Of a stretch of DNA of 64,000 bases, positions 50,991-59,575 are shown in pieces. Both the position numbers and the translations under genes were made by a program. A model generated the notes under the pieces. It worked only from the letters and a program-made list of their open reading frames with translations. It was not told where the DNA came from and did not search any database. Positions within the stretch are counted from its first letter, which is position 1; each line of letters starts with the position of its first letter. The DNA lies in the NCBI GenBank assembly GCA_947626165.1, contig CANQRG010000002.1, positions 62,001 to 126,000 of the forward strand. The letters run 5' to 3'. The DNA comes from an uncultured Clostridia bacterium. Its GTDB lineage: Bacteria > Bacillota > Clostridia > Oscillospirales > Ruminococcaceae.

Positions 50991-51236
50991 TTGTGCCAAG
51001 AAAAAATGTCAAATGAAATTTTAATAGCCGCTTTATCGCTTATAGGAACAGCATTCGGTTCTTTAACAGGTATTTTTACAGCTAACAAACTGCTTTCATA
51101 TAGAATCGAAAAACTGGAAAAAAGCGTAGAAAAGCTAAGCGAGATATATGTCAGAATGTCTCTGCTTGAAAAAGAGCAGTCTGTGTTAAACCACAGAATT
51201 CTTGATTTGGAAAAGTTAAATGTAAAAAGGTCTTAA
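50991..51236 (+). CDS. XhlA-like phage lysis accessory protein
   Basis: 81 residues. GGAAAGGG precedes a TTG start at 50991; ATG 51006 is an alternative without a clear ribosome site. One membrane segment (IAALSLIGTAFGSLTGIF) is followed by a coiled coil (YRIEKLEKSVEKLSEIYVRM). It resembles small phage proteins found just upstream of holins. It pairs with the next gene as a leftover lysis module; there is no endolysin. Confidence 0.6.
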   Translation: MCQEKMSNEILIAALSLIGTAFGSLTGIFTANKLLSYRIEKLEKSVEKLSEIYVRMSLLEKEQSVLNHRILDLEKLNVKRS

Positions 51237-51370
51237 AGATCAGCAATAAGGAGTAACAAAGCCATTAGTTTTTACATTTAATAATATTGCGGAGACTGTT
51301 TTCTATGGTCTTAGCAATTTTGGTCAATGCACGTTGAAAAAGTAAAATATAAAAGGAATGGGGAATTGAT

Positions 51371-51649
51371 ATGAAAAATGATAAATTTATCAATATTAAA
51401 TGTACGAAGTCCACTTTATTAAGAACTGCTCTTTTGATAGTTGCTTTGATAAATAACTGCCTTACGCTTTGCGGACACAGCGTTTTGCCGTTTGATGAAG
51501 AAATGGTTACTCAAGTTATCTCAGCGGCGTTTACCGGTGTAACGTCTATTATGGCATGGTGGAAAAACAACAGCTTTTCCGAAGCCGCCCACAAGGCTGA
51601 CAGTCATTTAAAAGAACTTAAGGATTCAAAAAAAGTTTCTGCGGAATAA
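51371..51649 (+). CDS. SPP1-type phage holin
   Basis: 92 residues from ATG 51371 (AAGGAATGGGG upstream). Two membrane segments (LLRTALLIVALINNCLTLCG; AAFTGVTSIMAWWKNNSF) and the family pattern LPFDEEMVTQVIS...WKNNSFSEAAHKAD identify the SPP1 holin family. Holins make membrane holes that release endolysin. No lysin, tail or capsid genes are near, so this may be a domesticated or stranded fragment of a prophage. Confidence 0.8.
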   Translation: MKNDKFINIKCTKSTLLRTALLIVALINNCLTLCGHSVLPFDEEMVTQVISAAFTGVTSIMAWWKNNSFSEAAHKADSHLKELKDSKKVSAE

Positions 51650-51655
51650 AAATTA

Positions 51656-51687
51656 AGGTATTGAGATGATTCTCAATACCTTTTTTA
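51656..51687 (+). terminator. Terminator after the holin
   Basis: AGGTATTGAGA pairs with TCTCAATACCT, followed by TTTTTT. It lies between the convergent holin and pheA. Confidence 0.85.
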
Positions 51688-51704
51688 TAAATAGCTTAAA
51701 GTAT

Positions 51705-52817
51705 TTAAACTTCCTCAAAGTTTCCCAAAAATTTAAAATAGCTCAAATCCGATCTCAACTCAGCAATAAGCTTTGGTACATCTGGATTTAATATTGAGCC
51801 TTCAAAGTCGAGATAGAACTGCACGTCAAAATCCTTTGAAGCAAGAGGCTTATTTTCAAGCCTTACAAGGTTAAGACCGCATACTGAAAACTTTGTAAGA
51901 AGTCGGTACAGTGCAGAACGTCTATGAGAAATTGTCAAAGTTACCGAAACTATATTAGCCCTTTTTGAAGAGCACAGCTTATTTGAAACAAGAATGAAAC
52001 GCGTATAGTTTTTGTCGTTGTTAGCAACATTGGTCTTTACAATTTTAAGTCCGTGTTCTTTAGCACATTCTTCAGAGCAAATACAAGCTAATGGCTCGCT
52101 GCTTTCGCTGACCATATGTGCGGCAATAGAAGTGTTTGCGCATTCACGCTTGTAAAATTTATTTTTCTTGATGAATTCAGAGCACTGCATAAGCCCCTGT
52201 TCATGGGAAAAAACCTTTTTAATATCAATTTCTTTTGTTTCCGGTCGGCAAGCAAGACAGTGATTGATTTTTACCTTTGTTGAGCAGGCTATGTAGAGAT
52301 CGTACCTTGAAAGAAGCTCATATGTAGCAGAAACCGAACCTGCCGTAGAATTCTGAATAGGCACGATTCCGTAAGGCATTTCGCCGTTTTCAACAGCTTC
52401 AAAAACATCGTCGAAGTCTTCATAGTATTTAATATCTGCGTTTTTTGAAATCTGATAAGCCGCCTGTTCGCTGTAGCTTCCTGCAATACCCGGACAGGCG
52501 ATTTTCATATTGTCTGTAATTTCAAATTCAGTGTGATCTATATCGCAGTTGTCTGCAAAAAATTCGCTGAACTGCTTTGACTTTCCTATGTCCATAATGG
52601 TAGTAAAAAGAGTTTCCGCACAGTTTTGAAGCCCTTCGGGAGATTTTTCTCTTACCTTTTCAATAATTGATCTCTCACGTTCTGATTGAAAAACTTTAAG
52701 TCCGTTTTCGATTTTATACTGCGCTACCTGATGCGTTATTTCCATTCTTTTTTCAAATAGCTTGAGCAATTCGTCGTCTATCTCGTCAATACTTTTTCTA
52801 AGCTCGTCTAAATACAT
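51705..52817 (-). CDS. pheA: Bifunctional chorismate mutase / prephenate dehydratase (P-protein)
   Basis: 370 residues from ATG 52817 (GGAGGAATTT upstream; a 14-codon longer frame is rejected). Chorismate mutase about 1-85 (LDELRKSIDEIDDELLKLFE), prephenate dehydratase about 105-285 (ACPGIAGSYSEQAAYQI, IVPIQNSTAGSVSATYELL, NYTRFILVS), ACT domain about 295-370. It makes phenylpyruvate; the ACT domain normally gives feedback inhibition by phenylalanine. In the ACT region the ESRP-type motif reads RLENKPLA. It is monocistronic. Confidence 0.95.
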   Translation of the reverse strand: MYLDELRKSIDEIDDELLKLFEKRMEITHQVAQYKIENGLKVFQSERERSIIEKVREKSPEGLQNCAETLFTTIMDIGKSKQFSEFFADNCDIDHTEFEITDNMKIACPGIAGSYSEQAAYQISKNADIKYYEDFDDVFEAVENGEMPYGIVPIQNSTAGSVSATYELLSRYDLYIACSTKVKINHCLACRPETKEIDIKKVFSHEQGLMQCSEFIKKNKFYKRECANTSIAAHMVSESSEPLACICSEECAKEHGLKIVKTNVANNDKNYTRFILVSNKLCSSKRANIVSVTLTISHRRSALYRLLTKFSVCGLNLVRLENKPLASKDFDVQFYLDFEGSILNPDVPKLIAELRSDLSYFKFLGNFEEV

Positions 52818-52879
52818 AAATTCCTCCGAAAATCTATTCTCGGCAAAACCGAAATACAATGGTAATTAATAATATGGTA

Positions 52880-52908
52880 ATTATAACACAACAGATCAAA
52901 ATTTTCAA
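52880..52908 (-). promoter_or_regulatory. Probable pheA promoter
   Basis: Minus-strand TTGAAA (52903-52908), 17-base spacer, TATAAT (52880-52885). Confidence 0.65.
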
Positions 52909-52995
52909 TATTGATATTGAAATTATTAATCGTTTGTGATACTATATGATACAGAAAAAATATGCATTTTTTTGTGTATAAGAATGGAGAATATT

Positions 52996-53841
52996 ATGAT
53001 TTTTGAAGCTATCGATATAAAGGTGGATTATAAAAAGGTAGGTCTGAACGGTGATGGCTGCAACCCAATTTTGACGAGCTATTGTACATCTAAGTCTGAG
53101 GAGATAGGAGAGAAAAGGTTTCCTGCGGTTATAATTTGTCCGGGCGGAGGATACGACTACAATTCTGACAGGGAAAACGAGCCTGTAGCGCTTAGGTTTT
53201 CAGGTCACGGAATAGCGTCATTTGTTCTGAGATACTCTTGCGTTAATAAAAAGTTTCCTACTGCCGCGCTGGAGCTTGCAAGCGCAGTTAAGTATGTAAG
53301 AGAAAATGCCGATAAATATCAGGTCAACAAGGATAAGATTTTCGTTCTTGGCTTTTCGGCGGGAGGTCATTTAGCGGCGTCGGTTGCTAATTTTTATGAT
53401 AAGGATATACTTACAAAACCATTAGGTGTAAAGTCTGATGATATAAAGCCCAACGGCTGTATTTTATGCTATCCTGTTATAACAAGCGACAGTGAATTCA
53501 CCCACGAAACAAGCATTTTAAATCTTTTGGGCGATGACAAATTAAATGAAGAGGCGTTAAAAATGCGTGAGCTTGTTTCTCTTGAGAATGGAGTGTCAAA
53601 GTCTACGCCACCAACATTTCTCTGGCATACTGCCGATGATTCGGCTGTACCTGTTGAAAACTCACTGCGTTATATGACGGCTTTGTCTAAGTATAAAATT
53701 CCGTTTGAGGCTCACATATACGAGTGGGGAAACCATGGACTTTCGCTTTGCAATTACCAGACATCGACCGGTGAGCATCATATCGTTCCTGTAAACGAAA
53801 AGTGGGTCGAGCTTGCGATAGACTGGATCAACAGACAATAA
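52996..53841 (+). CDS. Alpha/beta hydrolase, acetyl-esterase-like
   Basis: 281 residues from ATG 52996 (ATGGAG upstream; the longer frame to 52936 lacks a ribosome site). The oxyanion motif is ICPGGGYDY, the nucleophile elbow GFSAGGHLAAS, and acid and base are visible in WHTADDSAVP and YEWGNHGLSLC. This is the pattern of small acetyl-xylan-esterase-like enzymes common in fibre-degrading Clostridia. It has no signal peptide, so it acts on imported oligosaccharides or other small esters. Confidence 0.85.
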   Translation: MIFEAIDIKVDYKKVGLNGDGCNPILTSYCTSKSEEIGEKRFPAVIICPGGGYDYNSDRENEPVALRFSGHGIASFVLRYSCVNKKFPTAALELASAVKYVRENADKYQVNKDKIFVLGFSAGGHLAASVANFYDKDILTKPLGVKSDDIKPNGCILCYPVITSDSEFTHETSILNLLGDDKLNEEALKMRELVSLENGVSKSTPPTFLWHTADDSAVPVENSLRYMTALSKYKIPFEAHIYEWGNHGLSLCNYQTSTGEHHIVPVNEKWVELAIDWINRQ

Positions 53842-53863
53842 AACTTATATTTAAATGATCACT

Positions 53864-53894
53864 TGGACGGCTTTAACAGCCGTCTGTTTTTTTT
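53864..53894 (+). terminator. Terminator after the esterase gene
   Basis: GGACGGCT pairs with AGCCGTC around TTAAC, followed by a run of eight T. Confidence 0.85.
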
Positions 53895-53964
53895 GTAATT
53901 ATATATCGTTTTTTGTTCACGATTAAATGAAAAAGTCATATTATATTAATGCCCCTAATATTTA

Positions 53965-53978
53965 TTGTCAATTGACAA
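53965..53978. promoter_or_regulatory. Perfect palindrome upstream of the DUF3343 gene
   Basis: TTGTCAATTGACAA, a 14-bp perfect palindrome ending 2 bases before the GGAGG site of the next gene. It may be an operator or simply a -35-like element; no matching -10 is convincing. Confidence 0.35.
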
Positions 53979-53997
53979 AAGGAGGACTAATTAAACA

Positions 53998-54219
53998 ATG
54001 CAAAAAAGCCTGATAGCAGTTTCATCTATAACTTATGCCATGAAAGCAAAAAAGCTTCTCAACAATATGGGATTATACTGCGAGATACAAAAAACACCTA
54101 AAAATCTAGGCTCGGGATGTGGTTATTCAATAAGAGTCCGTGATGATTTAAGATATATATTTTCAATTCTCGACGCTGAAAACATTGCTCACAAGGCGTA
54201 TCAGAAGCTTTCTGAGTAG
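53998..54219 (+). CDS. DUF3343 protein, putative Se/S carrier-like
   Basis: 73 residues. SSITYAMKAKKLLNNMGLYC, then the conserved GSGCGYSIRV, characterise DUF3343. The Cys in GCGYS is thought to carry sulfur or selenium from a neighbouring cysteine desulfurase. GGAGG lies 12 bases upstream. The class V aminotransferase that follows supports this role. Evidence is family plus neighbour. Confidence 0.8.
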   Translation: MQKSLIAVSSITYAMKAKKLLNNMGLYCEIQKTPKNLGSGCGYSIRVRDDLRYIFSILDAENIAHKAYQKLSE

Positions 54220-54345
54220 TTTTCCGGAAGGTAAGGTCTGTGTATTAGGTCATTATCCAAAATGCTCGCAATCTTTGCAAAAATACAGAGTTTAAAACTC
54301 AATAAACGAAAAAGGAGGTATGCTCTTAACAGAGCGTGGATAAAG

Positions 54346-55485
54346 ATGATATATTTTGATAATTCTGCTACCACCTTCCCAAAGCCGAGCACTGTAATTA
54401 CAAAGGCTTGCTACTCTTTAAAATATCTGGGAGGAAATCCCGGAAGAAGCGGACACAAGATGTCGGTAAGAGTGGCGGACGAGGTTTATAAGGTAAGGGA
54501 AAAGATAGCTCAATTTTTTAATGCAAAGCCTGAGAATGTTGTTTTTACACTAAATTGTACCCATGCGGTAAACTTTGCAATGAAGGGAATAATGCAAAGC
54601 GGAGGACATATGATAATATCCTCTCTTGAGCATAATGCCGTATCCCGTCCTGCTTTTGCACTTGAACATAACAGGAGAAATGTAAGTGTTTCTGTAGCAA
54701 AGGTTGCGGAAAGCAATGAAAAGACTATAGCAAATTTCAAAGCGCTGATAAGGCGTAATACAAAGTGTATATGTATGATGGCGGCGTCTAATGTTACTGG
54801 TGAGATATTGCCGTTTAATGAGATAGCGGCTATATGCCAGAAGCAAGGAATATGCTTTATTCTTGACGCTGCTCAGGGAGCAGGCGTTATGGATATCAAG
54901 CTGGGTAAAGGAATAAACTTTATCTGCTGTGCCGGTCACAAGGGTCTTTACGGACTTTCGGGAACAGGTGTGCTTATTTCAGACGGTAAATATCCGCTGA
55001 GTACAATAATTGAAGGCGGAACAGGAGCGACTTCACTTGAACTTAAGCAGACAGACTTTTTACCTGAGCAGCTAGAAAGCGGAACGATAAATGTTCCGGG
55101 AATTATTTCACTGGGAGCAGGAGTTGATTTTGTAAAAGAAAACGGAATAGATAACATAAAAAGAAAAGAGGACAGACTATGCGATATGTTCGTATCGCAG
55201 GTTGGACAGCTAGATAATTTCACTGTTATAAGAGAGGATAATAAAGAATATGCACCGCTGGTTTCGTTCAGCTATAAAAATGCAAACTCATTTGAGGTAA
55301 CAGAGTACCTTAGTAATCGCGGCTTTGCACTTCGGGGAGGTTTTCATTGCTCTGCTCTGGCACATAAATCACTCGGAACAGTGGAGGACGGACTGACAAG
55401 ATTCTCACCTTCGGTGTTTAACAGCGAAATAGAAGTTAGAAAAGTAGTAACAGAGCTTAAAAAAGTAAATAATATTGGGATTTAA
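54346..55485 (+). CDS. Cysteine desulfurase / selenocysteine lyase-like aminotransferase (class V)
   Basis: 379 residues from ATG 54346 (MIYFDNSATTFPKPSTVI). A strong AGGAGG lies about 30 bases upstream, oddly far; it instead sits in front of a 7-codon frame (MLLTERG). PLP binding is visible: H in SLEHNAV, D in FILDAAQGAG, and the lysine in CAGHKGLYGLSGTG. A reactive Cys lies in GGFHCSALAH. It removes S or Se from (seleno)cysteine, probably for the DUF3343 partner. Confidence 0.88.
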   Translation: MIYFDNSATTFPKPSTVITKACYSLKYLGGNPGRSGHKMSVRVADEVYKVREKIAQFFNAKPENVVFTLNCTHAVNFAMKGIMQSGGHMIISSLEHNAVSRPAFALEHNRRNVSVSVAKVAESNEKTIANFKALIRRNTKCICMMAASNVTGEILPFNEIAAICQKQGICFILDAAQGAGVMDIKLGKGINFICCAGHKGLYGLSGTGVLISDGKYPLSTIIEGGTGATSLELKQTDFLPEQLESGTINVPGIISLGAGVDFVKENGIDNIKRKEDRLCDMFVSQVGQLDNFTVIREDNKEYAPLVSFSYKNANSFEVTEYLSNRGFALRGGFHCSALAHKSLGTVEDGLTRFSPSVFNSEIEVRKVVTELKKVNNIGI

Positions 55486-55488
55486 CCC

Positions 55489-55517
55489 TTGTTAAAATTA
55501 TATTGGTGTGTTATAAT
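55489..55517 (+). promoter_or_regulatory. Probable cdaA promoter
   Basis: TTGTTA (55489-55494), 17 bases, TATAAT (55512-55517). Confidence 0.7.
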
Positions 55518-55627
55518 ATTTATAGAATTGTTATGTATGTGTGTTTAATATCTTAAATACAAGGAAATTTCTTTTTCTAATAGTTGAAATTAATAGGTAA
55601 TAATGGATATAGAAATCAAGAAGGGAA

Positions 55628-56524
55628 GTGAATATTTTGTCTGCAATTTCTGAAGTTTTACAAGCCTTTGTAAGCGTTTTTAAATCAATAACAGTTGTTG
55701 ATTTGATAGATATGGCTATTTTGTCTTATCTTATTTTTAAGGGTACGCAAATCGTCAGAGAGACAAGGGCAGGACAGCTTGTAAAAGGAATAATTATCAT
55801 TCTGTTAGGCTACTTAATATCTTCACTTCTTCAATTAAAGACAATGACATTTTTGCTTGAAAACTTTTTCAGATGGGGATTTGTCGCACTGATCATAGTG
55901 TTCCAGCCTGAGCTGAGAAGAATTCTAGAAAAAATGGGACGTACTAAGGTTGCAAATTTATCGTTTATAAATTTGGAGAATGAACAGGACCGTTCGGTAT
56001 GGGCGGGATGTATTGATGCAATTTGCGACGCTGTATCAAATCTTTCAAAGACAAAAACCGGTGCGTTGATAGTTTGTGAAAGAAAGACAAAGCTCGGTGA
56101 ACAGGTTGCAAACGGGATCATACTTGATTGTAAGCCGAGTGATTCGATTTTCGGTAACATATTTTTCCCTAATTCTCCGCTTCACGATGGTGCTGTAATA
56201 ATAAGAGACGCTAAAATTTTAGCAGCGGGCTGTTTTCTTCCTACTCCGCAGAAGGAGGAGCTTATTAATAAACAGCTTGGCTCAAGACACAGAGCTGCGA
56301 TCGGGATCAGCGAGGTATCAGATGCGATAGTAATAGTTGTTTCTGAGGAAACAGGCAACATATCCGTTGCGGAGGAGGGAGAGCTTACTCGAGGCTTCTC
56401 TAAAGAAAGTTTAAGAAGGCTTTTGAAAAAACGCTTCATACCTGACGTACCGGTCAAGGATAAGGGCGGATTTGCAAAGAAGGTGAAGAAAAAGTGGAAA
56501 AGCGTGCAAAAAGAACAAAAATAA
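55628..56524 (+). CDS. cdaA: Diadenylate cyclase CdaA
   Basis: 298 residues; GTG 55628 or TTG 55637 (better spaced from AAGGGAAG) may start it. Three N-terminal membrane helices are followed by the DAC domain with PLHDGAVIIR (DGA motif) and GSRHRAAIGISE (RHR motif), which make c-di-AMP from two ATP. The C-terminus is strongly basic. It overlaps cdaR by 31 bases. c-di-AMP controls potassium and osmolyte balance and wall strength in Firmicutes. glmM, the usual third gene, is elsewhere in the window. Confidence 0.95.
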   Translation: MNILSAISEVLQAFVSVFKSITVVDLIDMAILSYLIFKGTQIVRETRAGQLVKGIIIILLGYLISSLLQLKTMTFLLENFFRWGFVALIIVFQPELRRILEKMGRTKVANLSFINLENEQDRSVWAGCIDAICDAVSNLSKTKTGALIVCERKTKLGEQVANGIILDCKPSDSIFGNIFFPNSPLHDGAVIIRDAKILAAGCFLPTPQKEELINKQLGSRHRAAIGISEVSDAIVIVVSEETGNISVAEEGELTRGFSKESLRRLLKKRFIPDVPVKDKGGFAKKVKKKWKSVQKEQK

Positions 56525-57780
56525 CAAAAATTAATTTGGAACATCTTTTTGATAATAAGTTATTTTTGAGGATATTTTCAGTTGTTTTAGCTGTTATTAT
56601 CTGGGTTGCAATGTCGCTTACTCTTTACCCGACTATACACAAAACGGTTTCAAACATTCCGCTTTCTGTTAATTTGACAGGTACAAAAGCAGAGCGTGAG
56701 GGGCTTTCTGTTGTAAAATATGATGTCAGCCAGGTAAGAGCCACCATAAACGGAATGCGTTACGAAATAGGAAACTATTCAAGTGAAGATCTTTATGCAA
56801 CGGCGGACGTCTCTAAGGTCGACAGATCCGGCGAGTTTGTTCTTGACGTAAGGATACAGTCTAAAAACGATGACGAATTTACTGTTGAAAACATAACTCC
56901 TAATAAGGTTACGGTAAATCTTGATTATATTGAATCAGTTGAAAAAGAGCTCTCTGTTGAAGCGCCTGGAGTCAGTGCTTCGGAGGGTTACACATTGACA
57001 GAAGCATCTGTGTCTCCTGAAAAGGTTGAGATAAGAGGCCCTAAGGATAAGATCAATTTGATTACCGATGTCAAGGTGAAATTCGACGGAAGGCTTTCTT
57101 TGTCTGAATCTTATTCCACATCATCTTCTCAGGTCATTTTATATCAAGGCGATACTGTTCTAGATCAATCGGATATTACTCTTAGCACATATGATTTTCA
57201 AATAGATTTTTCTGTGTATATGAGAAAGACTCTACCGTTTTCTGTAGGAATACAGGGTGCTCCTGATAATTTTGACGAGTCTGTTATTGAGTATTCGTTA
57301 TCAGACGAAAGCATAGATGTTTTGTCTCCGAATAACGATATTGAAGATACAACGACAAATTCTTTGGGATATCTGCAATTAAGGGATATACGTCCCGGCG
57401 CAAAATTTGATATGGACGTTAAAACTGAAAGCGGTCAGATAAACGCTTCGGGGATAAGTACGGTTACAGTAAGAGTGAAAAAGAATAATCTCAGCAAAAA
57501 GGTCATATCTCTTAATAGTTCGCAGATAAAAATTATTAACAAGGCTGATGACAACAGAGTTGCTAAAAGAACTAATCAGATAACCGATGTAACGATTTAC
57601 GGTCCTGAAAGAGTTATTTCGTCTGTTAAAGCATCTGATTTTATTGCAGAACTGGATTTGAAAGGTGAATCGCTGAGCGAAGGCTCTTATACAAAATCTG
57701 TAACGATATATGCACCCAATAACGGCAAGGTATGGGCTTACGGTTTGTATGACATAACTTTTGAGGTCGCAGAAAGGTAA
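56494..57780 (+). CDS. cdaR: CdaA regulatory protein CdaR (YbbR-domain protein)
   Basis: 428 residues, GTG start 56494 with AAGGTG 8 bases upstream, inside the end of cdaA. One N-terminal membrane helix (IFSVVLAVIIWVAMSLTL) and then about four YbbR repeats outside the membrane, each ending in a PxxVxVxG-like turn (SPEKVEIRGPKDKI; ITDVTIYGPERVI). It binds CdaA and tunes its activity. A hairpin terminator follows. Confidence 0.92.
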   Translation: MEKRAKRTKITKINLEHLFDNKLFLRIFSVVLAVIIWVAMSLTLYPTIHKTVSNIPLSVNLTGTKAEREGLSVVKYDVSQVRATINGMRYEIGNYSSEDLYATADVSKVDRSGEFVLDVRIQSKNDDEFTVENITPNKVTVNLDYIESVEKELSVEAPGVSASEGYTLTEASVSPEKVEIRGPKDKINLITDVKVKFDGRLSLSESYSTSSSQVILYQGDTVLDQSDITLSTYDFQIDFSVYMRKTLPFSVGIQGAPDNFDESVIEYSLSDESIDVLSPNNDIEDTTTNSLGYLQLRDIRPGAKFDMDVKTESGQINASGISTVTVRVKKNNLSKKVISLNSSQIKIINKADDNRVAKRTNQITDVTIYGPERVISSVKASDFIAELDLKGESLSEGSYTKSVTIYAPNNGKVWAYGLYDITFEVAER

Positions 57781-57872
57781 ACTTTATCTATAAAGTCAGC
57801 CGAATTTTTAAGCAAAGCGGTTGGTTACAGCCGAAGGATTTAATAACATAGGGTTTTGTCCTTACTGAATTT

Positions 57873-57905
57873 TTGGGTGGCATTTTTAATGTCACCCATT
57901 TTTGT
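57873..57905 (+). terminator. Terminator of cdaA-cdaR
   Basis: GGGTGGCAT pairs with ATGTCACCC around TTTTTA, followed by ATTTTTGT. Confidence 0.8.
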
Positions 57906-57946
57906 AAATTTATTTGAAAGGCTTAGCTCAATGGAGGTTGAAGGCA

Positions 57947-59524
57947 GTGCCTGTAATTATATCGGGAATAAAAACTCCGCTAGATGCAAACAAGGATAGT
58001 ATCTATTCTAAGGCGTTAAAAGCAGCGTCGCTTAGAAGGAGCGATATAAGAAAAATTCAAATACACAAGACGTCCATAGATGCAAGAGACAGAAGCAATA
58101 TAAGGCTTGTACATTCCGTTTTTTTAGAGCTTTGTGATTCTGAGCGTGAAAAAGAACTGTGTAATAAAAATAAAAATGCAAGCTATTGTGAGAATTTTGT
58201 ATTCTCACTGCTTCTTAAAAAGGGCAATGAGAACAAAAGGACTGCTGTAATAGGCTTTGGTCCGGCAGGAATGTTTTCAGCGTTAGTGCTTGCTGAAAGC
58301 GGGATAAAGCCAATAGTTATTGAGCGCGGAGAGCCGATTGAAAAGCGTATTTCGTCGGTTGATACATTTATTAACGGCGGAGCTTTTAATGAAATATCTA
58401 ACATACAGTTTGGAGAGGGAGGGGCAGGAACCTTTTCTGACGGAAAGCTTACATCGCGAATAAAGGACAGGCTTTGCAGGTATGTTCTTGAGCGGTTTGT
58501 TGAGTTCGGAGCGCCAGAGGAAATACTTACTAAAGCTAAGGCTCATATTGGAACTGACAATCTGAGAAGTATTGTTAAAGCTATAAGAGAGCGTATTCTA
58601 TCGCTTGGCGGAGAGATATATTTTGAAACAAAGCTTGAGGATTTCACCTTTAAAAACGGTCTGGTTACGGAGATAAAAACAAACAGATTTTCTATGCAGG
58701 TCGACGATGTTATTTTGGCGATTGGTCACTCAGCTAGGGATACCTTTGAGATGCTGTTGAGAAAAAATATAATCCTTTCTCCCAAGCCGTTTTCAGTCGG
58801 AGTTAGAATAGAACACAAACAAAAAGACGTAGATTTCAGTCTTTATGGAGAAAACGCCGAGAACCCTCTTTTGCCTAAGGGAGAGTATCAGCTTTCAAAA
58901 AGAAACAAGGATGGTAGGGCTGTCTACACGTTTTGTATGTGTCCGGGAGGTTATGTTGTTCCGGCGTCAAGCGAGGAAAAAACTGTTGTGACTAACGGAA
59001 TGAGTGAGTTTTCGAGAAACGGCGAGAATGCAAACTCTGCTTTGGTTGTATCTGTATCATCAAGAGATTACGGTGATAAGTCTCTTGATGGAATGTATTT
59101 TCAGAGAGAAATAGAAACTCGTGCATATAAATTGGCAGGTGAGGATTATTCGGCTCCTGCAACGACAGTTGAGGGCTTTTTGAGCTGTGAACCAAGTGTA
59201 AAGTCGGATATCAAGGGAACATACTCAAGAGGGTTAAGAGCACTCGAGCTTCGTGATTTGTTTCCGTCGTTTGTAACGGATATGCTGGAGGTCGGGCTTG
59301 ATGATTTTTCAAAAAAGATGAAGTGCTTTGGTAACGGTAATGCGATTCTCACCGCACCTGAAACTAGAACTTCGTCGCCTGTTCGTATAACAAGAACGGA
59401 AAGTTTTCATTCGCTAAGCTGCGAAAATCTGTATCCCTGTGGAGAGGGAGCAGGTTATGCAGGCGGAATTATGAGCGCTGCAGTTGATGGAATTAAAGCC
59501 GCTGTGCAAATCATTGAAAATTAA
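57947..59524 (+). CDS. FAD-dependent dehydrogenase-like protein
   Basis: 525 residues. GTG 57947 has GGAGG 9 bases upstream; the frame is open further but that site decides the start. VIGFGPAGMFSALVLAESG near residue 105 is the FAD dinucleotide motif, IVIERGEPI the ribose-binding acid, and GEGGAGTFSDGKL typical of the NAD(FAD)-utilising dehydrogenases of COG2509. LYPCGEGAGYAGGIMSAAVDG is the second FAD motif. The N-terminal 90 residues form a conserved basic domain. The substrate is unknown. Confidence 0.85.
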   Translation: MPVIISGIKTPLDANKDSIYSKALKAASLRRSDIRKIQIHKTSIDARDRSNIRLVHSVFLELCDSEREKELCNKNKNASYCENFVFSLLLKKGNENKRTAVIGFGPAGMFSALVLAESGIKPIVIERGEPIEKRISSVDTFINGGAFNEISNIQFGEGGAGTFSDGKLTSRIKDRLCRYVLERFVEFGAPEEILTKAKAHIGTDNLRSIVKAIRERILSLGGEIYFETKLEDFTFKNGLVTEIKTNRFSMQVDDVILAIGHSARDTFEMLLRKNIILSPKPFSVGVRIEHKQKDVDFSLYGENAENPLLPKGEYQLSKRNKDGRAVYTFCMCPGGYVVPASSEEKTVVTNGMSEFSRNGENANSALVVSVSSRDYGDKSLDGMYFQREIETRAYKLAGEDYSAPATTVEGFLSCEPSVKSDIKGTYSRGLRALELRDLFPSFVTDMLEVGLDDFSKKMKCFGNGNAILTAPETRTSSPVRITRTESFHSLSCENLYPCGEGAGYAGGIMSAAVDGIKAAVQIIEN

Positions 59525-59575
59525 ACAGCGGATAATTAACAATAAAATTTCATACTGATAAAGGAGATTGACATA

